A DNA stretch of 64,000 nt from Lachnospiraceae bacterium (GTDB lineage: Bacteria; Bacillota; Clostridia; Lachnospirales; Lachnospiraceae): positions 1 through 64,000 of the forward strand of contig CAAGDV010000032.1 of the NCBI GenBank assembly GCA_900768755.1, given 5' to 3'. Made by a program: the position numbers and the translations under genes. Positions 16,247 to 25,358 of this stretch are shown here, piece by piece. Under the pieces are notes generated by a model, which was not told the DNA's origin, did no database searches, and saw only the letters and a program-made list of their open reading frames with translations. The stretch's first letter is position 1. Each line of letters begins with the position of its first letter.

Positions 16247-18534
16247 TGGAACGCGAACAATACAAAACAGTCGGCCGTGCATTCAGAAAAAAAGATTCAA
16301 TGCAGCTTCTTTTGGGCAAACCGGTGTACATGGATGATATTGTTCCTGCCGATGCGCTGGTGGTCAAAATACTCAGAAGCCCGCATCCGAATGCGATTGT
16401 GGAGTCCATCGACACGGCGGTGGCAATGAAGGTTCCCGGAGTAGTGGGCATATATACATGGGAGGATGTACCCCAAAACAGGTTTGCGATTGCGGGACAG
16501 ACCTATCCGGAGCCGTCGCCTTACGACAGGCTGATTCTTGACAGACATGTGCGTTTTGTCGGAGATGCGGTGGCTATCGTGGCAGCGGAGGATTTGCAGG
16601 CGGCGGACAAGGCGTTAAAGCTTATAAAGGTCAAATATCAGGTTCTGACGCCCGTGCTGGATTTTCGCACGGCAAAAGATAACGAAGTTCTGGTGCACCC
16701 CGAGGAGGACTGGAAGGCGCCGTGCCCGGTTGGGGGTGACAATAAGCGCAACCTCATAGCCTCTGAAGTGACGCAGAGCGGCGATGTGGACAAGGTTATG
16801 GGCGAATGCGACATAGTTCTTGACCGCACCTATCACACAAAGGCTTTTCAGCAGGCGATGATGGAGACCTTCAGAACCTACACGGAGCTTGACAGGTACG
16901 GACGTCTTCACGTTATTTCCTCAACCCAGATTGTATACCATGTGCGAAGAATTCTATCAACCGCACTCGGAATTCCAAAGAGCCGGATACGCGTCGAGAA
17001 ACCGCGAATCGGCGGCGGATTCGGAGCAAAACAGACGGCGGTATGCGAGGTATATCCTGCTTTTGTCACGATGAAAACAGGCCGTCCGGCCAAACTTATT
17101 TATACGAGAAAAGAGAGCCAGATTGCGGCGTCGCCGAGACATGAGATGGAAATCAGGGTAAAACTTGGTGCCGACAGAAGCGGTCATATTCTGGCGCTTG
17201 ATTTATACACGATATCCAATTCGGGAGCCTACGGTGAGCATGGCCCTACAACAGTCGGTCTTTCGGGACATAAGTCAATTCCTCTTTACACCGGAGGACT
17301 TCTCGCACACAGATTCAGCTATGATGTGGTATATACTAACCTTCAGGCCGCGGGGGCTTACCGCGGTTACGGTGCAACACAGGGTATTTTTGCCGTTGAG
17401 AGCGCTGTAAACGAGCTCGCCGAGATGCTTGGAATCGACCCGGTTACAATCAGGGAGATGAACATGGTGCGCGAGGGAATGGTGATGGATGCTTACTATG
17501 GCGAGATTGCCAATTCGTGTGCGCTTGACAGGTGCATGGCGCGCTGCAAAGAACTTTTTGACTGGGAGAACCGTTATCCGGTGCGCGACATGGGCAACGG
17601 ACGGATTCGGGCCGCCGGAGTTGCAATGGCCATGCAGGGCTCATGTATTTCCAATGTTGATGTCGGCTCGGCAACGGTCAAGCTTTCTGAGGATGGCACA
17701 TACAATCTGATAATCGGCGCTGCGGACATGGGCACGGGCTGTGACACGATTCTTGCCCAGATGGTTGCGGAGTGCATGGAATGTGAGTTTGAGGATGTTG
17801 CGGTATTCGGGGCGGATACGGATGTATCTCCTTACGATTCGGGTTCATACGCTTCATCGACAACCTATGTCACGGGCAAAGCAGTTGAGAAGGCGTGCGA
17901 TGAGCTCAAGAAAAACCTTCTGCTGATAGCCCATGACATCCTTGATTGTCCGTTGGAAAACCTTTCTTTTGAGGGTTCTTTTGTCCGTGACCAAAAAACT
18001 GACCGCACGGTGTCAATTTCTGAGATTGCGTATAAATCACAGGTCAACAATAATTACGCGGCCCAGGCGACGGCGTCTCACTCGTCTCCGGTATCGCCCC
18101 CGCCGTTTATGGTCGGCATGGCAGAGATTGAGGTCGATAAGGAAACCGGTAAGGTTGATTTGATTGACTATGTGGCGGTCGTGGACTGCGGCATTCCGAT
18201 TAATCCGGCTTTGGCGAGAATTCAGGCTGAAGGCGGAATTGTCCAGGGCATCGGAATGACGCTCATGGAAAATGTCACCTATGACAAAAAAGGCTGTCCT
18301 ATTGAATCGTCTTTTATGCAGTACAAACTTCCTACAAGACTCGATATGGGGCACCTGCGGGTTGAGTTTGAGAACAGCTATGAGCCCACGGGTCCTTTTG
18401 GTGCAAAATCAATCGGAGAGATTGTCATTAACACACCGGCACCCGCCATCGCGCACGCCATATACAGGGCAACAGGAGCATGGCACAGGGAATTGCCGAT
18501 TACGCCGGAGCAGGTAGCGCTTGGAAAGAATTAG
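16243..18534 (+). CDS. Molybdenum hydroxylase large (molybdopterin-binding) subunit
   Basis: The catalytic subunit, 763 residues, with an N-terminal a/b-hammerhead domain (VGRAFRKKDSMQLLLGKPVY at the start) and two molybdopterin-binding domains. Recognisable are the GGGFGAKQ motif (about 258), the AYRGYGATQG loop (about 376) and the C-terminal GPFGAKSIGEI, whose glutamate is the expected catalytic base. Together with the two preceding genes it forms a complete three-subunit hydroxylase. The MocA-like protein at 10.8 kb would supply the cytosine-dinucleotide form of the cofactor. Confidence 0.92.
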   Translation: MMEREQYKTVGRAFRKKDSMQLLLGKPVYMDDIVPADALVVKILRSPHPNAIVESIDTAVAMKVPGVVGIYTWEDVPQNRFAIAGQTYPEPSPYDRLILDRHVRFVGDAVAIVAAEDLQAADKALKLIKVKYQVLTPVLDFRTAKDNEVLVHPEEDWKAPCPVGGDNKRNLIASEVTQSGDVDKVMGECDIVLDRTYHTKAFQQAMMETFRTYTELDRYGRLHVISSTQIVYHVRRILSTALGIPKSRIRVEKPRIGGGFGAKQTAVCEVYPAFVTMKTGRPAKLIYTRKESQIAASPRHEMEIRVKLGADRSGHILALDLYTISNSGAYGEHGPTTVGLSGHKSIPLYTGGLLAHRFSYDVVYTNLQAAGAYRGYGATQGIFAVESAVNELAEMLGIDPVTIREMNMVREGMVMDAYYGEIANSCALDRCMARCKELFDWENRYPVRDMGNGRIRAAGVAMAMQGSCISNVDVGSATVKLSEDGTYNLIIGAADMGTGCDTILAQMVAECMECEFEDVAVFGADTDVSPYDSGSYASSTTYVTGKAVEKACDELKKNLLLIAHDILDCPLENLSFEGSFVRDQKTDRTVSISEIAYKSQVNNNYAAQATASHSSPVSPPPFMVGMAEIEVDKETGKVDLIDYVAVVDCGIPINPALARIQAEGGIVQGIGMTLMENVTYDKKGCPIESSFMQYKLPTRLDMGHLRVEFENSYEPTGPFGAKSIGEIVINTPAPAIAHAIYRATGAWHRELPITPEQVALGKN

Positions 18535-18540
18535 CAACTT

Positions 18541-19149
18541 ATGGACACGATAGAACTTTACAAAGGAATAGAATATATTAAAGCCACCGACAATCCCTTG
18601 TCTGCGGATGTTGGGATTATCCGGGGGAGTGACTGCATGTGGCTGTATGACGTCGGAAGCTCGGATACTTCGGCTGAAATTATCAATTCTTTTGATATGC
18701 CGGTGAACATTGTTCTGTCACATTTTCATCCCGACCATATCGCGAATCTTTGCAGAGTGCGGTATTGGGATTTATATGTTGGCGACAACACATACCGGTA
18801 CACAAACTCCGGCACGGTGGTGGACAAAGATATCCTGATTAGTGACGGGGTGTCACTTTGTATATTTCCACTGCCGTCAAGTCATGCCAAAGGCTCGCTG
18901 GGGCTTTGCGTCAACCGGAACATTGCGTTTCTCGGGGATGCGATATACGCCACCCAAAAAGGCGGGAGGATTGTGTACAACGTGCAGCTTCTGAAGGCGC
19001 AGATTGAAGCTTTAGAGGCGGTTACGGCGGAATATTTTGTGATATCGCATGAGGAAAATGTCCTCAAAAAGAAGGACACCGTGATGAGTTTCTTAAAGAG
19101 CATCTATGACAAAAGAAAGCCGGGCGAGGCGTATATTGAGGTGCAATAA
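18541..19149 (+). CDS. Metallo-beta-lactamase-fold hydrolase in the molybdenum hydroxylase operon
   Basis: A 202-residue metallo-beta-lactamase-fold protein. SHFHPDHIAN (about 60-69) gives the HxHxDH zinc motif. The further ligands appear as SSHAKGS (about 118), the Asp of FLGDAIY (about 131) and SHEE (about 164). It begins 6 bases after the large-subunit gene, so it is part of that operon. A hydrolytic step on the hydroxylated product is plausible but unproven. Confidence 0.8.
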   Translation: MDTIELYKGIEYIKATDNPLSADVGIIRGSDCMWLYDVGSSDTSAEIINSFDMPVNIVLSHFHPDHIANLCRVRYWDLYVGDNTYRYTNSGTVVDKDILISDGVSLCIFPLPSSHAKGSLGLCVNRNIAFLGDAIYATQKGGRIVYNVQLLKAQIEALEAVTAEYFVISHEENVLKKKDTVMSFLKSIYDKRKPGEAYIEVQ

Positions 19150-19165
19150 TAAGCTGTGTTTTGCG

Positions 19166-19266
19166 AATCTTTTCTGCCCAAGCGGAGTGAATGCTGCGCT
19201 GTCGGGCAGAAAAAAGATTTTACAGAAGCTTTAATCCTGTCAGCCCCACAGAACATGGGGCTGACA
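19166..19266. other. Two stem-loops between convergent genes
   Basis: The first stem joins AATCTTTTCTGCCC (19166-19179) with GGGCAGAAAAAAGATT (19204-19219), with inner AGCG/CGCT pairing. The second is TGTCAGCCCC (19238-19247) with GGGGCTGACA (19257-19266). Neither has a clean T-run, though both sit where the plus-strand operon and the minus-strand DUF gene meet. They may act as bidirectional 3' ends. Confidence 0.5.
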
Positions 19267-19313
19267 TATTGAATAATTGATATAGTGTTGATAAAACAAA
19301 CCACGTGCCTTAA

Positions 19314-20759
19314 TTACTGCTTCGAGTACCGGTACGCCAAATACCGCGACAGATTCCACGAGAACACGCCGGGCTCGGAAGCTTTTTTGGCAACCTTTCT
19401 GTTGAATCTTGTAAGTTCTTTTTCCGTAATGGCGTCGCAGTTTAGCAGAACCGGTGCGGCGTCAACGGAAAGACTGTTTAGGTAACTGATGTCGTCATAC
19501 GGCTCGGTCTCCGCAAAAAAGCTGTACTGGGTCATCGGGTCCATATTGTCGGTGTTAATCTTTGCAATCCAGTAATCCGGCTTTGAGGAAGCAAAAATTA
19601 TGTAAATCACGGTGACAACGACCACGCTGTATTTGAAAATACGGAAGTCCTTGTTGAAGATGTGAAGGAACACGCCGAACAAAAGTATCGCGATTGCCGC
19701 AAGAAGCACAAGCACGAGCACGCGCAGGAATGTGAGGTATTTGTACTGGATGTACATGAGCATGCGGATGGTGCTTGACGCAATTATTATGTATGTGCAC
19801 ACGGTGATAACCGTCATAAGAGCGTTGAGGACCTTGCTCTTTCTGAAACAGAAGGTCTCGATGAGCACCAGAAGTACATTTATTGCGGACACAAACAGCA
19901 GTTCAAAAAATCCTTTGCGCGCGTATGAGGCATAGGTGGTTCCGTCCGGAAGCGACAGCTTTCCGCCCAGAAAAAGATAGCGTATCTGTATAAAACAGAA
20001 GACAATGTATATCAGGCACAGAACCGAGGAAATGGTTATGCCAACAATCGGCTCACCCTTCGGCGTATGCTCGGCGTAAGTGCTGTATGATCTTTTGGCA
20101 AGCCAGGCGGTCCACATGTATGTGACCATGTAGATAATAAAGCCCGTAAAAGCCATGCCGAAAATGTGCTTGAAGAACCACCATACGGACAGGTCCTCGA
20201 AGATTTTGCGGAGCTGCTCTGCAAAAACGGCGTCCGCGTTGGCAAGAAGCGGAAGAACGATACCGATTACCGGAATGCATATCAAAAGTCCGATGAGCAC
20301 ATATTTTACCCGGCTGTTCTTCTCAGGCTGTCCCGTACAGAACATCTCCCTGTATTTCTTTTTGTCGGTGAAAGGCCTTCCGATGCTTCCAATGCTTAGA
20401 ATCACCATGTTAAAAAGCATCTCGATGCATTTCGGAAGATTCCAGCGGGAATCATCGTAGTAGTTGCACAATAGAAACATGACAAACAAAAAGAAGATAA
20501 ATATTTTGTTGAACACAATCAGCAATGTTGACATGGTGAGCACTGTGCTTATGCCCAGAAGAAATGCCGCGGCAATGTAGAACAGGCTCTCTTTTTTGAC
20601 CGCAACCTCCGAGAAACGCATCAGGATAATGGAAGCAAATCCCGCTGCCGCAACGAAGAGCGGAAATGTTATGCCGCACGGGTTATCGTGAATGCAAAGC
20701 ACGGCGACTATCGCAAAAACAACGCAGGTTAACTGCACTTTAGGAAAATTCTTTACCAT
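19314..20759 (-). CDS. Multi-spanning membrane protein (DUF4173/DUF4153-like)
   Basis: A 481-residue integral membrane protein with about 11-12 hydrophobic segments. A characteristic TTYASYARKGFFELLFVSAIN stretch lies near residue 280, and a soluble C-terminal part of about 100 residues ends the protein. I associate this pattern with the DUF4173/DUF4153 family, whose function is not established. The start at 20759 is chosen because AAGGAGG lies nine bases upstream. It is a single gene, convergent with the molybdenum operon and divergent from the GTPase-nuclease gene. Confidence 0.7.
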   Translation of the reverse strand: MVKNFPKVQLTCVVFAIVAVLCIHDNPCGITFPLFVAAAGFASIILMRFSEVAVKKESLFYIAAAFLLGISTVLTMSTLLIVFNKIFIFFLFVMFLLCNYYDDSRWNLPKCIEMLFNMVILSIGSIGRPFTDKKKYREMFCTGQPEKNSRVKYVLIGLLICIPVIGIVLPLLANADAVFAEQLRKIFEDLSVWWFFKHIFGMAFTGFIIYMVTYMWTAWLAKRSYSTYAEHTPKGEPIVGITISSVLCLIYIVFCFIQIRYLFLGGKLSLPDGTTYASYARKGFFELLFVSAINVLLVLIETFCFRKSKVLNALMTVITVCTYIIIASSTIRMLMYIQYKYLTFLRVLVLVLLAAIAILLFGVFLHIFNKDFRIFKYSVVVVTVIYIIFASSKPDYWIAKINTDNMDPMTQYSFFAETEPYDDISYLNSLSVDAAPVLLNCDAITEKELTRFNRKVAKKASEPGVFSWNLSRYLAYRYSKQ

Positions 20760-20828
20760 ATTTTCAATCCTCCTTATCTTTTTCATTTTACCATGATAAA
20801 GCACGGATGGCAACCATTCAGGTTTTAT

Positions 20829-20858
20829 TTGTGCTTAATCGAGGTTTTGTGATAAAAT
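20829..20858 (+). promoter_or_regulatory. Candidate promoter abutting repeat copy 3
   Basis: TTGTGC (20829-20834), an 18-bp spacer and TAAAAT (20853-20858), followed at once by GTACGCGAGC. It could drive the GTPase-nuclease gene through a leader made of the repeat. Confidence 0.45.
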
Positions 20859-21020
20859 GTACGCGAGCGAAAAGCAAGCGACGCCGAAGGCGGCATTTGG
20901 TTTTCGCCGCGATAACGAGCAAACTTCCTGCGAAGCAGGTGGGGGAGCGCGTCAGCGCGGGTTTGCGAGTCATGGAAATGGTACGCGAGCGAAAAGCAAG
21001 CGACGCCGAAGGCGGCATTT
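20859..21020 (+). repeat. Composite structured repeat, copy 3 (most complete)
   Basis: Hairpin module 20859-20916: GCGAAAA (20867-20873) pairs with TTTTCGC (20901-20907), flanked by CGCG/CGCG and closed inside by GCCG-AAGG-CGGC. Three-way module: GCAAAC (20919-20924) with GTTTGC (20961-20966), arms CCTGC-GAA-GCAGG and GCGC-GTCA-GCGC. The second unit 20981-21020 repeats bases 20859-20898 perfectly (40 bp). It ends three bases before the GGAG of the downstream gene. An open frame through it exists, but the repeat is non-coding at the other loci, so I do not treat it as translated. Confidence 0.75.
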
Positions 21021-21030
21021 ACGGAGTGTT

Positions 21031-23610
21031 ATGAAAAAATCAGTAATCGGGATACTTGCCCATGTTGACGCGGGCAAGACGACTTTATCGGAAAATATAC
21101 TTTTACATACAGGCGCAATCAGGCAGGCCGGACGGGTCGACAGAGGAGATACCCATCTGGATACACAGAGCGTTGAGATTGAGCGCGGAATAACGGTCTA
21201 TTCCAAAACGGCAAGGCTTGTGTACCGCGATTTTGAGATGACGCTCGTGGACACTCCGGGGCATGTGGATTTTGCCGCGGAGATGGAGCGCGTTCTGCCT
21301 GTTTTGGATTATGCCGTGCTGCTCATAAACGGCGCGGAGGGTGTGACGGGGCATACAAGGACATTGTGGCGGCTCCTTTCGGACTATCGCATTCCGGCAT
21401 TTATTTTTGTGAACAAGATGGACAGGCTGGGGCTGTCAAAGGATAGTATTCTGGCAGACATAAGACGGGAGCTTGCGCCGGACATTGTAGATTATTCCTG
21501 CGGGCGTACGGAGGAATATTATGAGGAACTGTCTATGTGCGACGATGCACTTATGGAGGAGTACCTTGCATTGGGCAGGATATCGGATGCGGCAATATCT
21601 GACGCGGTTAAAAGACGCAGGCTGTTTTTGTGCCTGTTCGGAAGTGCCTTAAAGGATGAGGGCGTTATGGATTTGCTTGACATGCTCTGCGAGTATACAA
21701 AGAGCACCGTCTATCCCGATGAATTCGGCGCGCGGGTGTTCGGAATAACCAGGGATGCGAGGAACGAGCGCCTTGTATGGGCAAAGATAACCGGAGGAAG
21801 CATCGGGGTAAAACAGACTGTCGGCGAGGACAAAATAGACGGAATAAGGATTTATTCGGCGGACCGCTATGAGAATGTCGAGAGAGCTGAGGCGGGAACA
21901 ATATGTGCCTTTCTTGGGCTTGACGGCGTTCGTGCGGGGGATACGCTCGGCGCAGAGAAGGGGACATATGCTCCCGAACTGATGCCCGTAATCTCCTACA
22001 GTATTATTTTACCGCCTGACATTAACACAAACGATGCTTATGCTAAGCTTTGCCAGCTTTCGGAGGAAAGCCCGGAGCTTTCAATAGCCATGGAGGAGGA
22101 TGATTCCCTCTCGGTAAAGGTGATGGGAAGCGTCCAGAAGGAGATTCTTGCGCGGCTTGCGATGGACAGATTCGGTATTCCGATAGATTTTGGCGCAGAG
22201 CGGATAGTCTATAAGGAGACGCTTGATGACACGGTAATAGGTGTGGGACATTTTGAGCCGCTAAGGCATTACGCCGAGGTGCAGCTTAGAATTGAGCCAG
22301 CCAAAAGGGGCAGCGGACTATGCTTTGAATGTGAATGCAGCCAGGATGTTCTGGCACCGAACTGGCAGCGGCTGATTATGACGCATCTTCGTGAGCGCAG
22401 GCACAAAGGCACGCTTACAGGGGCGGAGCTTACGGATGCCAGAATAACCCTGCTTTGCGGCAGGGCGCACCAGAAACACACGGGCGGCGGGGATTTCAGA
22501 CAGGCCGCGTACCGCGCCGTAAGACAGGGACTTATGCAGGCGCACATGAGGCTTTTGGAGCCGGTGTATTCATATGTGCTTGATATTCCCGAGCAATGTC
22601 TCGGGCGGGCGCTTTCGGACCTTTCGGGAATGAATTCTGTTTTTTCACAGCCCGATATCCGAAACGGCATTGCGACCGTAAGGGGAACGGCACCCGTTAC
22701 GGTTATGTCGTCATACGCGGAGGATGTGGCGGCATACACCAAAGGGATGGGAAGCTTAAGCTACATGCCGGGAGGATATGATTACTGTCACAATGAACAG
22801 GAAGTGATTGACGCTTTTGGGTACGAGCCGACCGCGGATGTGAGGCACACGCCCGATTCGGTGTTCTGCCAAAACGGCTCGGGCTTTGTGGTGCCGTGGA
22901 ACGAGGTTTTTGACTACATGCACACGGAGCTTGACGGCAAAGCACAGGAAAAATTACGACCGATGTCAATGCTTGACCGCCTGGACACAGCCATGGGCGT
23001 TGAGGAGATTGACGAGATAATAAGAAAAATGGGAGGCTCAAACCGGAATACATCAAAACCCGTCAGGGAGTATTCTTTTGAGCCGCAGAAAGAGGTCGTA
23101 TATAAGCCTGTCAAAAAGAGGGAAAAATATTACCTCATAGATGCGTACAATGTTATTTTTGCCTGGGAGGAGCTTTCAAATCTTGCGGCTGAAAATGTTA
23201 CGGCGTCGCGCGACCGTCTTTTGGACATTATGTGCGACTATGCGGCAATTTCCGGAGTCAACATGATTGTCGTGTTTGATGCATACAGGGTAAAAGAACA
23301 CAAGACGGAGATTTTTGACTACCACAACATCCATGTCGTGTACACGAAAGAATCGCAGACTGCCGACCGCTATATTGAGGAATTTGCGCACACCAATGCG
23401 TCCAGATATGACATCACGGTGGTGACCTCCGACGGGCTTGAGCAGATTATTATCCGCGGTGAGGGGTGCAACCTCATATCATCAAGGGAATTTGAAGGAA
23501 TAGTTTCAGAGAGCCGCGCGCACATTATGAGGCGTTACGATGACATGAACGATTCGGACGAGAAAATTTATCTCGCGGAATTTTTGCCGAATGATTTGAC
23601 AAATGAGTGA
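21031..23610 (+). CDS. TetM/EF-G-like ribosomal GTPase fused to a Rae1-type NYN endoribonuclease domain
   Basis: The protein has 859 residues. It has an N-terminal translation GTPase with AHVDAGKTT (G1, about 10-18), RGITV (G2), DTPGH (G3), NKMD (G4) and a GSAL G5-like motif. EF-G-like domains II-V follow, closest in layout to ribosome-protection proteins. After a charged linker (about 650-690) comes a NYN/PIN-like domain with LIDAYNVIFAW (about 700), VVFDAYRV, TADRYIEE and VVTSDGLEQ. This pattern matches B. subtilis Rae1/YacP, which cuts mRNA in the ribosomal A site. A surveillance or rescue role is inferred. Drug resistance is not implied. The start at 21031 has a GGAG just after the repeat. 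gltX follows 46 bases later. Confidence 0.88.
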   Translation: MKKSVIGILAHVDAGKTTLSENILLHTGAIRQAGRVDRGDTHLDTQSVEIERGITVYSKTARLVYRDFEMTLVDTPGHVDFAAEMERVLPVLDYAVLLINGAEGVTGHTRTLWRLLSDYRIPAFIFVNKMDRLGLSKDSILADIRRELAPDIVDYSCGRTEEYYEELSMCDDALMEEYLALGRISDAAISDAVKRRRLFLCLFGSALKDEGVMDLLDMLCEYTKSTVYPDEFGARVFGITRDARNERLVWAKITGGSIGVKQTVGEDKIDGIRIYSADRYENVERAEAGTICAFLGLDGVRAGDTLGAEKGTYAPELMPVISYSIILPPDINTNDAYAKLCQLSEESPELSIAMEEDDSLSVKVMGSVQKEILARLAMDRFGIPIDFGAERIVYKETLDDTVIGVGHFEPLRHYAEVQLRIEPAKRGSGLCFECECSQDVLAPNWQRLIMTHLRERRHKGTLTGAELTDARITLLCGRAHQKHTGGGDFRQAAYRAVRQGLMQAHMRLLEPVYSYVLDIPEQCLGRALSDLSGMNSVFSQPDIRNGIATVRGTAPVTVMSSYAEDVAAYTKGMGSLSYMPGGYDYCHNEQEVIDAFGYEPTADVRHTPDSVFCQNGSGFVVPWNEVFDYMHTELDGKAQEKLRPMSMLDRLDTAMGVEEIDEIIRKMGGSNRNTSKPVREYSFEPQKEVVYKPVKKREKYYLIDAYNVIFAWEELSNLAAENVTASRDRLLDIMCDYAAISGVNMIVVFDAYRVKEHKTEIFDYHNIHVVYTKESQTADRYIEEFAHTNASRYDITVVTSDGLEQIIIRGEGCNLISSREFEGIVSESRAHIMRRYDDMNDSDEKIYLAEFLPNDLTNE

Positions 23611-23656
23611 CGGAATGCAATAATCAACCACAGAGAATTATTTTTGGGAGGAAAAA

Positions 23657-25306
23657 ATGGATAACACAAGATTAGCAGAGTTACTTTTCCCCGATGTGAC
23701 GAAGACGCCGGAGTATTATGAGGAAAAGTTCCCATACAGAAAGCTGCCCGCCAAGGCGCAGGTAACGAGAATGGCTCCGAGCCCCACGGGCTTTATTCAT
23801 CTCGGCAATCTTTACAGCGCTCTTGCCGATGAGAGAATCGCGCACCGTAACGGCGGCGTATTTTACTTAAGAATCGAGGACACTGATGAGAAGCGAAAGG
23901 TTGAAGGCGCGGTTGAGACAATCATCAATGTTCTGAAATATTTTGACATTGAGTTTGATGAGGGCGCGGGCATCGACGACGCGGAGCGCAATGTGTACGG
24001 CCCCTATTTTCAGAGACAGAGAGTGGACATATATCACGCGTACGCAAAAAGCCTTGTGCAGAGGGGGCTTGCATACCCGTGCTTCTGCTCCGAGGAAGAT
24101 ATTGAGGCGTTGAGGGTTTTGCAGGAGCAGGACAAGGCGCTCACGGGATATTACGGTAAGTATGCAAAATGCCGTAATCTTACTTACGAGGAGATTGAGG
24201 CAAAAATTAATGCCGGGGAGACCTATGTTCTCAGACTCCGTTCGGCAGGAAGCCCGGAGCGCGAGATTACTTTTACTGACAGCATTATGGGAGAGATTAA
24301 GCTTCCGGAGAACATACACGACATAGTTCTCTTGAAAAGAGACGGCGTGCCGACATATCATTTTGCACATGCGATAGATGACCATCTTATGAGAACCACG
24401 TCCGTCATCCGCGGCGGCGAGTGGCTGGCATCCGTCCCGATTCACTACGAGCTTTTCAATGTTTTGGGCTTTAAGATGCCGGCATACGGACATACGGCGC
24501 ATCTTATGAAGTTTGATGAGGAGACGGGCGGAAAGCGTAAGCTCTCAAAGAGAAAAGACCCGGAGCTTTCGCTCGACTATTACCGCCGAGACGGATATCA
24601 TCCGCGTACGATGAAGGTGTACCTGCTTACCCTGCTCAATTCCAATTTTGAGGAGTGGTATGAGAAATTCCCTGACAAGGATATCAATGAATTTCCGTTT
24701 ACAGTGGAGAAGATGAGCCAGTCGGGAGCTCTTTTTGACAAGGACAAGCTTCACAATATATGCAAAAACGAACTTTCAAAGCTTGATGAATACGAGATGT
24801 ATGATTTTCTTTACTCATGGGCAGCGGAGCACGAGCCTGAGATGGCGAAGGTATGGTTTGCCGACAGAGAGAAGATGCTCAGCATTCTGAGACTCTACAT
24901 GGGAATCGGAATGAAGCGCAGAAGAAAAGATTTTGCATACGCAAGACAGATTATGGAGCTTATCGGTTTCTTTTTCAATGAGGACGGCAGTGAGCGCGAG
25001 CCTTTTAAGGCGGATGCTTCTGAGGTCAAGGCGATTCTTAAGGACTACCTTGACAGCTACAGTCACGAACATGATAACAGCATGTGGTTTGATAATCTAA
25101 AATCCATCGCTGACAGACACGGATACGCTTCCGACATGAAAGCGTACAAGGCGGCACCCGATAATTACAAGGGAAGCATATCGGATGTGGCGGAGATGGT
25201 GCGAATCGCAGTCACGGGAAAAGCCAACACACCTGACTTGTGGAGCATAATCCATATTATCGGTGAAGAAGATATGCGAAGAAAGATAAATAATGTGATT
25301 GCGTAA
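23657..25306 (+). CDS. gltX: Glutamyl-tRNA synthetase
   Basis: A class I synthetase of 549 residues, longer than the usual 470-490. About 35 extra residues precede the MAPSPTGFIHLGN signature (HIGH region, residues 36-48). The KMSKS-type loop reads KLSKRKD (about 295). The C-terminal helical anticodon-binding part is long and divergent. Start at 23657, after GGGAGG. In B. subtilis gltX sits between ispF and cysE. Here it follows the Rae1-type fusion gene instead. Whether it also charges tRNA-Gln (non-discriminating) cannot be judged by eye. Confidence 0.93.
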   Translation: MDNTRLAELLFPDVTKTPEYYEEKFPYRKLPAKAQVTRMAPSPTGFIHLGNLYSALADERIAHRNGGVFYLRIEDTDEKRKVEGAVETIINVLKYFDIEFDEGAGIDDAERNVYGPYFQRQRVDIYHAYAKSLVQRGLAYPCFCSEEDIEALRVLQEQDKALTGYYGKYAKCRNLTYEEIEAKINAGETYVLRLRSAGSPEREITFTDSIMGEIKLPENIHDIVLLKRDGVPTYHFAHAIDDHLMRTTSVIRGGEWLASVPIHYELFNVLGFKMPAYGHTAHLMKFDEETGGKRKLSKRKDPELSLDYYRRDGYHPRTMKVYLLTLLNSNFEEWYEKFPDKDINEFPFTVEKMSQSGALFDKDKLHNICKNELSKLDEYEMYDFLYSWAAEHEPEMAKVWFADREKMLSILRLYMGIGMKRRRKDFAYARQIMELIGFFFNEDGSEREPFKADASEVKAILKDYLDSYSHEHDNSMWFDNLKSIADRHGYASDMKAYKAAPDNYKGSISDVAEMVRIAVTGKANTPDLWSIIHIIGEEDMRRKINNVIA

Positions 25307-25327
25307 AAAGAGAATATGTATTATACT
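25299..25327 (+). promoter_or_regulatory. Promoter of the Q/N-repeat protein
   Basis: TTGCGT (25299-25304), a 17-bp spacer and TATACT (25322-25327). The -35 overlaps the gltX stop codon, so the gene has its own start of transcription. Confidence 0.7.
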
Positions 25328-25358
25328 TATGACATATAACTTTACGAGGAGGATTATT

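Noticed and set aside
19238..19266. Strong GC hairpin as a classical terminator
   Set aside because: The stem is good but no T-run follows on either strand, so it is listed only as a stem-loop.
20857..21030. In-frame N-terminal extension of the GTPase-nuclease gene through the repeat
   Set aside because: The translated stretch is the repeat read as protein (basic, low complexity). The same DNA is non-coding at two other loci, and a GGAG with ATG at 21031 starts exactly at the conserved GTPase N-terminus.
21031..23610. Tetracycline resistance gene
   Set aside because: It belongs to the wider GTPase family only. The NYN fusion and housekeeping context (next to gltX) argue for a cellular role.
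23611..23656. T-box leader before gltX (and before cysS, hisS, aspS)
   Set aside because: The intergenic spaces are 46 bases or less, too short for a T-box, and no T-box core sequence is present.
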